Under the pieces are notes generated by a model that saw only the letters and a list, made by a program, of their open reading frames with translations, did no database searches and had not been told where the DNA came from. From CAWAMR01 sp963783095 (GTDB lineage Bacteria; Planctomycetota; Planctomycetia; Gemmatales; Gemmataceae): a DNA stretch of 64,000 nt. Positions 56,581-64,000 of the stretch are shown piece after piece. Position 1 is the stretch's first letter. Each line of letters opens with the position of its first letter. The stretch spans positions 496,001 to 560,000 of the forward strand of contig CAWAMR010000002.1 of assembly GCA_963783095.1 (NCBI GenBank), read 5' to 3'. Both the position numbers and the translations under genes were made by a program.

Positions 56581-56661
56581 TTTCCAGTTCGCAACTCTCC
56601 AAGCGATCATAGCTGAATCATTTCGCAGTCGTCATCCATTCGATCCCTGGGCAAAGTCGAA

Positions 56662-56677
56662 CGGCACTGATTTTGCA
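56662..56677 (+). promoter_or_regulatory. Sigma-54 promoter of the first TIGR03000 gene
   Basis: CGGCACTGATTTTGCA: GG and GC are 12 bp apart, as in the -24/-12 consensus TGGCAC-N5-TTGCA. The start codon is at 56743. Confidence 0.75.
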
Positions 56678-56742
56678 CTATCTTGACTCGTTCGCCAATC
56701 GAATTATTCGCCCAGACTAATCGCCCAAAAATGAGGTGCGAT

Positions 56743-57585
56743 ATGTCACGACTATCACTCGGATTCGGAAGAATCCTGATTCTTGCAGCAGCTTTGCTGC
56801 TTTCAACCAGTGAAACAACTTTAGCACAAGGCGGCCGGGGCGGTGGCGGCGGCCATGGCGGTGGAATGCGGATGGGCGGTTTCCACGGCGGCGGAATGCG
56901 GATGGGTGGTTTCCGAGGCGGAATGCGGATGGGCGGAATGCGGATGGGCGGAATGCGGATGGGCGGTTTCCGACACGGCTACGCGGGGATTGGTGGCAGA
57001 GGAATCTACGGTAGAGGCTACCGGGGCTTTGGCTACGGTAGAGGCTATGGGCTGTACGGGTTGGGCTATTGGCCGTATTACGGCTACGGTGGATTAGGCT
57101 ACGGCGGCTACGGCTACGGCGGATTGGGCTACGGCTACGGCGGATTGGGTTACGGCTACGGCGGATTGGGTTATGGCTACGGCGGATTGGGCTACGGCTA
57201 TGGCGGATTGGGTTATACCGGCTATGGCTACGGCGGCTCGGGCTACGGGGGATACGGCAGTTACCCCACTTTGGGATACGCTTCCAATTATTACCCATAT
57301 ACGAGTTCCCTCTACCAGGGCTTGGTTTCGTCGAGTTCGGCTTCGTCCGCGACAACGACAAAAGACAAGACGACCCATCTCGTTGTGAGCGTTCCCAATG
57401 AAAACACCCAACTTACCGTCAACGGTATGAAGACGACCTCCACGGGGAGGGTTCGCGAATTTCAGTCTCCAGTGCTCCAACCCGGACATTACACCTACAA
57501 CATCCAGGCAACCTGGAGGATAAATGGCCAAACGAAGACTGAGACCAAGAAAGTCAGCGTGGTGCCGGAGATTGGAAGTCTGTGA
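56743..57585 (+). CDS. Secreted Gly/Tyr-rich TIGR03000 protein, copy 1
   Basis: ATG 56743 after GAGGTGCGAT. 280 residues. Signal peptide FGRILILAAALLLSTSETTL, then Gly/Met-rich repeats (GMRMGGF units, residues about 45-75), GLGYGYGG repeats (residues about 110-160), and a C-terminal TIGR03000 domain of about 70 residues (HLVVSVPNENTQLTVNGMKT, GRVREFQSPVLQPGHYTYNI, KTETKKVSV). TIGR03000 is a planctomycete domain of unknown function. The first 110 bp, including the promoter-proximal leader and signal peptide, are nearly identical to copy 2. Confidence 0.85.
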   Translation: MSRLSLGFGRILILAAALLLSTSETTLAQGGRGGGGGHGGGMRMGGFHGGGMRMGGFRGGMRMGGMRMGGMRMGGFRHGYAGIGGRGIYGRGYRGFGYGRGYGLYGLGYWPYYGYGGLGYGGYGYGGLGYGYGGLGYGYGGLGYGYGGLGYGYGGLGYTGYGYGGSGYGGYGSYPTLGYASNYYPYTSSLYQGLVSSSSASSATTTKDKTTHLVVSVPNENTQLTVNGMKTTSTGRVREFQSPVLQPGHYTYNIQATWRINGQTKTETKKVSVVPEIGSL

Positions 57586-57612
57586 ACATTTCATAGTTCG
57601 TCAAGATCTTGA

Positions 57613-57628
57613 TGGCACGAATTGTGCA
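57613..57628 (+). promoter_or_regulatory. Sigma-54 promoter of the second TIGR03000 gene
   Basis: TGGCACGAATTGTGCA: GG and GC are 12 bp apart. The GC box reads TGTGCA instead of TTGCA. Start codon at 57694. Confidence 0.7.
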
Positions 57629-57693
57629 ATATTACAAATCGTTCGCCAATCGAACAGTTCGCCCGGACTAATCGCCCAAGAATGAGGTGCGAT

Positions 57694-58364
57694 ATGTCAC
57701 GACTATCACTCGGATTCGGAAGAATCCTAATTCTTGCAGCAGGTTTGCTGCTCGCAACCAGCGAATCAGTCCAAGCGCGAGGCGGGCGTGGTGGCGGTGG
57801 CGGCCGGGGCGGCGGCGTAATGCATGCGGCGGGTTCCGCGGGGGCTATGGTGGATATGGCCGTGGAGGCTTTGGTAGGGGCTACGGCGGTTACGGTAGAG
57901 GCTATGGGCTCTTCGGATTCGGACTCGGCTATGGCCTAGGGTACGGCATGGGATACGGTGGGTATGGAGGCTACGGAGGGTATGGGGGGTATGGCGGCTA
58001 CAGTGGCAATGGGGGCTACGGTGGCTACGGATACGACCCCTATGGATACGGATATGACCCCAACTATGGGACATCGTCCGTCTACCAGGATCCTTACGCG
58101 GTGTCGGGAACAGCTTCGGCAATGCAAACCGACATGACCACACACGTCCGCGTTGTCGTGCCTGACCCAAATGCCATCGTTACGGTAAACGGCATGAAAA
58201 CGGCCACGACCGGTACGGTTCGAGAGTTTCAGTCCCCGGCGCTGGCACCTGGAAAGTATACTTACCAGATCCAGGCAACCTGGGAGCAAAATGGCAAAAT
58301 GAAGACCGACAACGAGCAAGTTAGCGTACGGCCTGGTGGTTGGGAGGTTGTGACTATGCATTAG
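57694..58364 (+). CDS. Secreted Gly/Tyr-rich TIGR03000 protein, copy 2 (frameshifted)
   Basis: ATG 57694. Signal peptide FGRILILAAGLLLATSESVQ, then Gly-rich RGGGGGRGGG. The frame changes near 57820 and continues CGGFRGGYGGYGRGG. It ends with a TIGR03000 domain (THVRVVVPDPNAIVTVNGMK, TVREFQSPALAPGKYTYQIQ). One base is missing overall. It arose by tandem duplication together with copy 1. Confidence 0.8.
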
Positions 58365-58440
58365 CTCACAGCCGAGAAGTAGCAGCCCATTTCAGGATCG
58401 CAATCGATCGTCAAAAGCCTTCGCCCAGGTCTGAATTGAA

Positions 58441-58456
58441 CGGCACAGCTTTTGCA
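58441..58456 (+). promoter_or_regulatory. Sigma-54 promoter of the third TIGR03000 gene
   Basis: CGGCACAGCTTTTGCA: GG and GC are 12 bp apart, with the TTGCA box intact. Start codon at 58504. Confidence 0.72.
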
Positions 58457-58503
58457 AATGAAAAACGCGCCGAAAAACTGATACCACAGCAAGGAGGGTC
58501 ATC

Positions 58504-59115
58504 ATGACTCGTGCGTTCAAGAAGTTTGGTCAGGCACTGTTTTTGGCGATCGTCGTATTCGGTGTGGCGGGTAGATCTGCTCAGGCGCAACAACCCACTG
58601 CCACCACAAGCCCAGGCTACAGCATATCCGCTCCCATCACGGGATACCGCTACGACGGCGGCTATTACGGTCCCGGATACTACCGTTTTTCGTCTGGAAA
58701 TTCACTCGACAACAGTCCTGCCTATTACAGCTATGGACTGGGGTTCCCCGTCAATGGTTCCTACACGTCGGGCTATTATCCCTACTACTATGGAACTTCC
58801 TCAGCCATCACACCTGCGTTTTATTCGGAAGCCGGTTTACTTACAAATAAGTCAGTGCTGACCGACCGAACCGCCCATGTCAGGGTGATCGTGCCCGATG
58901 CCAATGCCGATGTCCTCATTGATGGGAAGAGGACAAACACCGTGGGCATGATTCGGGAGTATCAATCGCCCTCACTTGCCGATGGAAAATATACGTATGA
59001 AATAAAGGCTACCTGGGTCGAAAATGGCCAGAGCAAGTCGAAGACCCAGAAAATCAGGGTGATGCCGGGAAGCTGGTCGGTAGTGAACTTCCCGGAGTCC
59101 AGCACGGCGCAGTGA
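58504..59115 (+). CDS. Secreted TIGR03000 protein, third member
   Basis: GGAGGGTCATC precedes ATG 58504. 203 residues. Signal peptide GQALFLAIVVFGVAGRSAQA. The middle is Tyr-rich (YDGGYYGPGYYRFSSG; SGYYPYYYGTSS) but with little Gly repeat. The C-terminal TIGR03000 domain (AHVRVIVPDANADVLIDGKR, GMIREYQSPSLADGKYTYEI) is intact. It is more distant from copies 1 and 2. Confidence 0.85.
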   Translation: MTRAFKKFGQALFLAIVVFGVAGRSAQAQQPTATTSPGYSISAPITGYRYDGGYYGPGYYRFSSGNSLDNSPAYYSYGLGFPVNGSYTSGYYPYYYGTSSAITPAFYSEAGLLTNKSVLTDRTAHVRVIVPDANADVLIDGKRTNTVGMIREYQSPSLADGKYTYEIKATWVENGQSKSKTQKIRVMPGSWSVVNFPESSTAQ

Positions 59116-59131
59116 ATTGCGCATAGAGAAA

Positions 59132-59193
59132 CACGCCGGAGACCAGAAACCAGCTTGCTGCTGTTTTTCTGGTCTCTGTCTTCCGGCGTGCTG
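59132..59193. terminator. Bidirectional terminator between TIGR03000 and spoVG genes
   Basis: CACGCCGGAGACCAGAAA pairs with TTTCTGGTCTCTGTC...CCGGCGTG around about 16 bp, with T-rich ends on both strands. It serves the rightward TIGR03000 gene and the leftward spoVG gene. Confidence 0.75.
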
Positions 59194-59194
59194 T

Positions 59195-59788
59195 TTAGAG
59201 AATTCCGGCACCGAAAGTGCCGCCGGCGGCACTTTCCTCACTTTTACCGACGCGCTTGTCGGTAGAAGCGTGCGGGCCACGGGGTGCGCCATGGCCGGAG
59301 TGAACTCGTCCGTTGCCTTTGCTGATTTCTCCGATCACGCCTGCGTAACTATTGTCGGCGGTGTCGAAATCGCCGCCGTCGTAGTCGTCGTAGGTGCAGA
59401 TGTAGCCGGGAGTCTTGGCACGCTCACGCTCTTCGTGATAGGCCTTGACGATGGCGGATTGCAGCACCTCTCGACAGGAACTGTTGATCGGATGCGCGAT
59501 ATCGGCGTGTAGTTTGGCGCGACCGTCGGGGTCTCGACCGGCGCGATTCTCATCCAGCTTGTGACCGCAGTTGTTGCAGAACCGTGCCCGAAGGTGGTTC
59601 TTGCAGCCGCAATGCGAGCAGCGATCCGTCAGCTTTCGGCTGGGCATGGCCACGAAAAGACCTTTCGTTCCTTCGATAATCTTCAAATCGCGGATCACGA
59701 AAGCGTTGTCGAATGTCACCGAGCAAAAGGCCATGAGCCGCTCGTTGTTTTCCTCGACCAGTTTAATCCGAACTTCGGTGATAACCAC
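59195..59788 (-). CDS. spoVG: SpoVG family regulator with zinc ribbon and extended C-terminus
   Basis: GTG 59788 with AAAGGAGAAC upstream gives VVITEVRIKLVEENNERLMA, the SpoVG start. The SpoVG fold continues to MPSRKLTD. It is followed by a zinc ribbon (CSHCGCKNHLRARFCNNCGH) and HADIAHPINSSCREVLQSAI, the conserved SpoVG end. A long Gly/Asp-rich tail follows to 197 residues, while SpoVG of Firmicutes is about 100. SpoVG binds nucleic acid and regulates many genes. It lies next to ispE, as in Firmicutes, where these two sit in one locus. Confidence 0.85.
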   Translation of the reverse strand: MVITEVRIKLVEENNERLMAFCSVTFDNAFVIRDLKIIEGTKGLFVAMPSRKLTDRCSHCGCKNHLRARFCNNCGHKLDENRAGRDPDGRAKLHADIAHPINSSCREVLQSAIVKAYHEERERAKTPGYICTYDDYDGGDFDTADNSYAGVIGEISKGNGRVHSGHGAPRGPHASTDKRVGKSEESAAGGTFGAGIL

Positions 59789-59819
59789 AGGTGTTCTCCT
59801 TTTGATCTGTGGCAACCTG

Positions 59820-60773
59820 TTAAGCGCAACTCCGTATCAGGAACACGCCAATCCTTGCGGGTTCGATCCCGGATGATTCCGGAACATGAGGAGGCGATCC
59901 GCTCAGGGTGTCTGCCACCCGTTGAGCTTCCTGACGATCACGACACAGCGCAAACAAACACGATCCCGACCCGCTCAGCAAACAACCTGCCGCGCCTGTG
60001 TTCTGTAGTCGCCGGTGCAGTTCTGCTACCGACGGGGCCAAGCCAAACGCTGCCGATTGCAGCTGATTGTGCAGCCCTTTTCCCACGCGCTCGACATCCC
60101 CGGCAGCCAGCGCTGCGATGATGTCAGCTCCCGAATTCTGAATTGTGGATTGGTTCCATCCACAATGTTTGTACACGTCCGCCGTTGCCAATCCGATCGG
60201 CGGCTTGATTAACACCAGATCGAAAGCTCGCCCAACCTTTACCGGCGTTACTTTCTCGCCGCGCCCGGTACACCAGGCCGCCGGCGTGTGAAAGAAGAAC
60301 GGCACATCCGAACCGATCTCCGAGCCGATCGAGGCCAACTCGGCTGCGGCAAGATTCAATTGCCAAAGTTCGTTCAATCCTGCCAAAGTTCCCGCTGCGT
60401 CGCTGGAACCACCGCCCAGGCCGGCCGCCCAGGGGATGCGTTTGGTCAGATGAATCTTCGCGCCATGCGGGCAGCGGGCGCGATCCTTCAACAACCGGGC
60501 CGCTCGAAGAACCAGGTTGTCAGGCCCGGTCGAAAGTCCCAACTCATCGCATCTGAGCGATAGTCTGCCGGACTCATCCAGGTCAAGGTCAAGTTCGTCG
60601 AACAACTCCACCGCCAACATGAGCGTGGCGATTTCGTGATAACCATCGGGCCGTTTGCCCAGAATCTCCAGATATAGATTGATCTTCGCAGGCGCTAGGA
60701 CATGGACCGTGTCACCAGGCGCTAGACGGCCTGGGTCCGCTAAATCGGCGGATGGTTGACGACGGATCAACAT
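59820..60773 (-). CDS. ispE: 4-diphosphocytidyl-2-C-methyl-D-erythritol kinase
   Basis: 317 residues. GHMP-kinase motifs: VHVLAPAKINLYLEILGKRP (Lys and Asn in the active site), KRIPWAAGLGGGSSDAAGTL (ATP-binding loop with Asp), and LSGSGSCLFALC in the C-terminal domain. The enzyme phosphorylates 4-diphosphocytidyl methylerythritol in the MEP isoprenoid pathway. It is upstream of spoVG on the same strand with a gap of about 30 bp and probably shares its transcript. Confidence 0.92.
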   Translation of the reverse strand: MLIRRQPSADLADPGRLAPGDTVHVLAPAKINLYLEILGKRPDGYHEIATLMLAVELFDELDLDLDESGRLSLRCDELGLSTGPDNLVLRAARLLKDRARCPHGAKIHLTKRIPWAAGLGGGSSDAAGTLAGLNELWQLNLAAAELASIGSEIGSDVPFFFHTPAAWCTGRGEKVTPVKVGRAFDLVLIKPPIGLATADVYKHCGWNQSTIQNSGADIIAALAAGDVERVGKGLHNQLQSAAFGLAPSVAELHRRLQNTGAAGCLLSGSGSCLFALCRDRQEAQRVADTLSGSPPHVPESSGIEPARIGVFLIRSCA

Positions 60774-60984
60774 GAGAGGACATGCAACTGGCGGGAGAAA
60801 CCCCTTCCATGGGAAGCCGATGAACTGACGACAACCATGTCCCGTTACCGTCCTTGGCTGCGGGTAGGCTCATCTGGAAAGATGAGAGCCCTATACAACC
60901 CAGGTGCGAAAGTCAAAGTAAGTTGAAGGATATTACGTCTTCTCAAGGAATCTGTCAAGTCGGAGATATGGAGAAGTTTTTTTT

Positions 60985-62449
60985 GGGTGTAACCAGATTC
61001 TCTGGGGGTGATCAGGCGGCCAGTGCCCAATAGGGTTCCCATTGGGATGTATGCCGGACGCACACCAGACTGGCCATAGGTCGTACATTGCCTATATTCC
61101 ATCGAGCGCCCCGACGCTTCAGACGCAGGCCCAGGGTCTTCGCCTCACCTTCGACTTGGCCGCTGCCAATCGCTTGACCCGCTTGCAATCGTTGGACGTA
61201 GTTCACACGGTTCATGTGTTTCGAGAAATAGCCGATCAGACGCTCCGTTGCTTTACGACGACGTTCGCGTTCCGATTCGTCGGCGACTCCAAGCAGTTCA
61301 TTCACCCACTGACAGACGCCTGCCCAACCTTGACGAATCAACAAACCGCGGGCGTGCTTATACGCGTCTTTGGCTTCGCTGGTCTCTTCGCCGTAGACGC
61401 GTTTGGCGCACTTACTCAGGTGCTGACAGGCATGATAGAAGTCGAGCGTTTGCAGACACCCGGTGAGCGTTCGCTGCACCGCTTTCCAGATCCAACTGGC
61501 ACCGTCCGCCAAGACGTGCACCGCCGCCCAGCACGTCACTCCCAGCCGACGTAAGCGTGGCCGCCAAGTCTTGCGAAACTCCTTGGCTGTGGCGATCATC
61601 GCAAACGCCAGTACCATGGTCGCTGCCGGCAAACGCTGCTTCTTCCAATGGTCCGGCGATGTCGGCTCGCCTGCTTCTCGCTTGGAAACCACCGCGATTT
61701 TCAAGTCTTTCCAGCCTTCTTCACGCGTGTTGACCTTGCCCGCGTCGGTCGTGAACTCGACTTCCCCCGCCGCTTTTTGGAAAACTTCTTCGCTGGTAGT
61801 GTCTTCGGCTTGAAACCGAGCCATGTCTTTAGCGTGGCCCTCCACCGCCTTCCGCACCGTCTCGGGGCAAAGGTCCACTCCCAACATCTCATGCATGTGC
61901 TCGCTGGCGGACGCGAACGACATGTCTGCCGCCAGACGGCAACAGTGCTTCCGCACGGTCTTGCTGTAGCGCTGTCCCTCCACGCCCAAGAGGGCATCGG
62001 CCGCATAGGATCCATCGCCGCCGCACATGCACTTCCAGTAACGGCGTTCGAAGACCACCTCTCCGACAGCGCTCATCAGTCGGCGTTCTTTGGGACCTCG
62101 GTTTTCTTTCTTGCGGCCGCACTCGCAGACACGGATCGGCGCCCCTTTTTTCGGCGGTCTCGATTCTTCGAGCCACCGCATCGGAGAGCACATGGGCTTG
62201 AAATGTTCGCCCTTTCTCAACCACCGCATCTTCGCAGGCATCGAAAACCGTCCCATCGGGCGCAGTCAACGCAAGCTGCTCCATTTCCTCAACCAGCGCC
62301 AACGCTCGCCGGACAATACCTTCGTGCTTCGGGTCCACTTCAATCGTCACTCTGGTGCCCATATAACATCCTTGTTAAGGGGTGAGTAATTCAGTTACCC
62401 CTCACTTACCTAAATTCCCCGAACACCACCAGAGAAGTTGGCTACACCC
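60985..62449 (-). mobile_element. ISKra4-like insertion sequence
   Basis: 1465 bp. Terminal inverted repeats of about 26 bp: GGGTGTAACCAGATTCTCTG at 60985 and the complement of the right end, GGGTGTAGCCAACTTCTCTG, at 62449. The flanks are T8 on the left and T7 on the right. It encodes one transposase. Confidence 0.85.
61012..62362 (-). CDS. ISKra4-family transposase (one frame change)
   Basis: The N-terminal part from ATG 62362 is MGTRVTIEVDPKHEGIVRRA. The C-terminal part has CGRKKENRGPKERRLMSAVG, a zinc-finger-like CMCGGDG, VEFTTDAGKVNTREEGWKDL, VLADGASWIWKAVQRT (catalytic Asp), and the family hallmark GSGQVEGEAKTLGLRLKRRG. The two parts are in frames one base apart, and the change is in a run of six A near 62147. 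It is a +1 step, not the usual -1 slippage, so a homopolymer error is likelier than programmed frameshifting. Length then about 450 residues, typical of the family. Confidence 0.85.
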
Positions 62450-62456
62450 TTTTTTT

Positions 62457-62627
62457 GGGTTTAGCCATATTCTCTGGGGGTCGTAGCCGTGGCTGGAAAT
62501 CGCCGCTACCAGGCTGAACAGATCGTAGCGGCGGCATCTCGCCGCCGTCTGCAAACTCTCGGCGGCAGGATGCCGCCGCTACGATCGTTTCAGCCGCTAC
62601 GACCCTCCAGAGAATGTGGTTACACCC
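62457..62627. mobile_element. Non-autonomous element with IS-like ends
   Basis: About 170 bp with ends GGGTTTAGCCATATTCTCTG and the complement of CCAGAGAATGTGGTTACACCC, which match the IS ends. It has repeated GCGGCGGCATCTCGCCGCC and GGCGGCAGGATGCCGCC arms inside. It is separated from the IS by T7 and followed by T7. Confidence 0.7.
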
Positions 62628-62634
62628 TTTTTTT

Positions 62635-62740
62635 GGTTTCAGCCAACTTCTGAGGGGCACCGGTGCCGCAGACGGCCTGGGAAGGCCGTCCTAGTAGGAC
62701 GGCCTTCCCAGGCCGTCGAACTCAGCTGCGGGGATACCTT
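62635..62740. mobile_element. Third element end and palindrome after the T-tract
   Basis: GGTTTCAGCCAACTTCTGAG at 62635 resembles an IS end again. It is followed by the palindrome at 62671-62717. The other end was not identified, so this may be a remnant. Confidence 0.45.
62671..62717. repeat. Perfect 21-bp palindrome arms
   Basis: GACGGCCTGGGAAGGCCGTCC and its complement around TAGTA. Outer GCAG/CTGC pairing extends it. Confidence 0.9.
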
Positions 62741-62963
62741 TGCGACAGGGATAACATTGTTGACGGATTTGCCGGTACTTCGCCGGATATTGCCCGTTTC
62801 TTCTATGCCGAGAGTAACAGCATTTGCATCCATGAAATACCCCCGGCTCCGGTTGAGTGTGATTGCGTGAAGATAGGACAAGCCGATAAATTAGAGGATT
62901 GAGGTGCCTGCCGGCCATAACCGAGCAGGTTTCCACATCAGACTTTATCATAGGAGACTTGCC

Positions 62964-63071
62964 ATGAGGGGCATTCGGCTTGTGAAATCCTTGCTGTTTG
63001 GTTTCGTCCTCCTGTTCGCGTCGTTTGGTTGTTATGGCCCAGTTCCGTTCCGACGCTGGCGCTGGCGCTGA
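62964..63071 (+). CDS. Very small lipoprotein, 35 residues
   Basis: ATG 62964 with TAGGAGACTTGCC upstream. MRGIRLVKSLLFGFVLLFAS then FGC, a lipobox (F-A-S-F-G-C). The mature part is only CYGPVPFRRWRWR, Arg/Trp-rich. Could be a membrane-active peptide or a truncated remnant. It is short, so the call rests on the signal and ribosome-binding site. Confidence 0.45.
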   Translation: MRGIRLVKSLLFGFVLLFASFGCYGPVPFRRWRWR

Positions 63072-63203
63072 GCAAGGACATAGGGATGAGATCAAAGATC
63101 GGATTCCGGATGAGGATTTGATTGCGCCAGAGTTCTCGGACTCCCTTCGGGGTCCGAGAACAGTAATCCATTCGACGAAAGAAGAATCAGCACTCAAGAG
63201 TCT

Positions 63204-64000
63204 CTAATTCGATCCCTTTTTCAGGCAATCCAGCATCTCAGCGTGGACAGCAGGGTTACCAGCCAGAAGATCGGTTTTGAACGGATCGACCGTTGCGCCG
63301 TTGAGTCGGCTCACCGCTCCGCCGGCCTCGCGAACCAGCACGATGCCGGCAGCCACATCCCAGGCGAAGTTGTCGAAGGCCCAATACCCATCGAACCTTC
63401 CACAAGCAACATAAGCCAGATTCAAGGCAGTCGACCCCGTTCTGCGTAAAGCCTGTGCCTTGTACGAGAAGTTCCGCCACCACGTCAGATTGCGTTCCTG
63501 AGCTTCCGGGTCGGGAGGAAAACCTGTCGAGATTAGAGCCTGGCCCAGTCCGGGAACCCGGCTCACGCTCATCGGCTTGTCGTTGAGAACCGCGAATCCC
63601 CCTTTTGCCGCAGCGAACATCTCGTTTTGACGGGGATCGTAGATCACTCCCACGACCAATTCGCCCGCGACCATCAACCCGATCGAAACGCAGTAACAGG
63701 GACAGTCGTGGACATAATTCGAGGTGCCGTCGAGCGGATCGACGATCCACGTCGGCGGCGCATCGGCGGGGAGAGCAAGGTTCTTTTTGTCGAGATGGGT
63801 ATCTTCTTCGCCGAGAAATCCGTGACCGGGGAAGGTCTCTTGAAGAAAGGCATAGATCGCCTTTTGTGCGGCGAAATCGGCCTCCGTTACCAAATCGGCC
63901 CGGCTCTTTTCTCGGGCAGAGAATCGGCCGCGCCATTGTTCGAGTTGTCCGGCACCGCGCAAGGCCGCTTCCTTGGCAGCAACCACGTACGCTCGCAGTT
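63204..64000 (-). CDS. suhB: Inositol monophosphatase family protein, 5' end outside the window
   Basis: The reading enters from the right edge (LRAYVVAAKEAALRGAG). Motifs: DLVTEADFAAQKAIYAFLQE, GFLGEEDTHLD (metal Glu), WIVDPLDGTSNYVHDCPCYC (metal Asp pair, GT), and FDNFAWDVAAGIVLVREAGG (metal Asp). All metal ligands are present. The family removes phosphate from inositol monophosphate and related compounds. The gene symbol is by family resemblance only. Confidence 0.82.
   Translation of the reverse strand, partial: LRAYVVAAKEAALRGAGQLEQWRGRFSAREKSRADLVTEADFAAQKAIYAFLQETFPGHGFLGEEDTHLDKKNLALPADAPPTWIVDPLDGTSNYVHDCPCYCVSIGLMVAGELVVGVIYDPRQNEMFAAAKGGFAVLNDKPMSVSRVPGLGQALISTGFPPDPEAQERNLTWWRNFSYKAQALRRTGSTALNLAYVACGRFDGYWAFDNFAWDVAAGIVLVREAGGAVSRLNGATVDPFKTDLLAGNPAVHAEMLDCLKKGSN

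Noticed and set aside
59860..59885. tRNA-like GGTTCGATCC sequence
   Set aside because: It lies in the ispE coding sequence and no cloverleaf can be drawn around it.
62130..62170. Programmed -1 frameshift in the transposase
   Set aside because: The A-run looks slippery, but the two parts differ by a +1 step, so a homopolymer indel fits better.

Overview
The window looks like a Planctomycetota chromosome, most likely from the Gemmata-like lineage. The support is the mix of families: three TIGR03000-type Gly/Tyr-rich secreted proteins, a DUF1570 protein, a planctomycete-type ECF sigma factor, many small secreted proteins of unknown function, a Zn-ribbon SpoVG next to ispE, an ISKra4-like transposase, and intergenic space full of inverted repeats. 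I see no rRNA, tRNA, CRISPR array or prophage.

Layout. 1-5.4 kb: a truncated repeat-domain protein, a Gly/Tyr-rich PDZ protein, an ECF sigma factor, a DUF6629 membrane protein and a DUF4912 protein. 5.9-16 kb: an S46 dipeptidyl peptidase, a pilin-tail-like anchored protein, a degenerate sulfatase, an AhpD-like protein, a DUF5678-like plus retropepsin-like gene pair and an EF-hand protein. 16-19.7 kb: a sugar ABC transporter (binding protein, double ATPase, permease). 19.7-24.5 kb: a methyltransferase, a wrecked AlkP-fold phosphodiesterase and an EEP nuclease with an unknown partner. 25-32.5 kb: a Zn-ribbon membrane protein, an uronate-isomerase-like protein, about 1 kb of degenerate repeats, a duplicated membrane protein and a superoxide dismutase. 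32.6-46 kb: secreted and envelope proteins, a DUF5678-retropepsin fusion, a creatininase-like hydrolase, a sugar isomerase/epimerase, a DedA protein and a DUF1570 protein. 46-49.6 kb: two tandem secreted HEAT-like paralogues and a His-rich protein among repeats. 49.8-54.5 kb: dcd and a B12-dependent ribonucleotide reductase. 55.9-59.1 kb: a thioredoxin-like secreted protein and three TIGR03000 proteins, each behind a sigma-54 promoter. 59.2-64 kb: spoVG, ispE, an ISKra4-like element with nested T-tract insertions, a 35-residue lipoprotein and a truncated inositol monophosphatase.

Two properties dominate. First, about twenty genes carry a frameshift, often in a homopolymer or tandem repeat and often in conserved genes. 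That pattern suggests indel errors in the assembly, though the 3' third of nrdJ and the AlkP gene also look like real decay candidates. I list such genes over their full inferred extent. Second, the intergenic DNA holds several families of inverted-repeat elements. In a subset, the stop codon of the upstream gene lies in the first unit of a short tandem repeat, and an inverted arm follows 55-75 bp later. This occurs with three unrelated repeat units.

The strongest leads are the stop-codon-anchored repeats, a 152-bp element with a 43-bp perfect inverted repeat and a 9-bp target duplication, the DUF5678/retropepsin module seen both as two genes and as a fusion, the sigma-54 control of the TIGR03000 cluster, and a palindrome translated inside the sulfatase-like gene.
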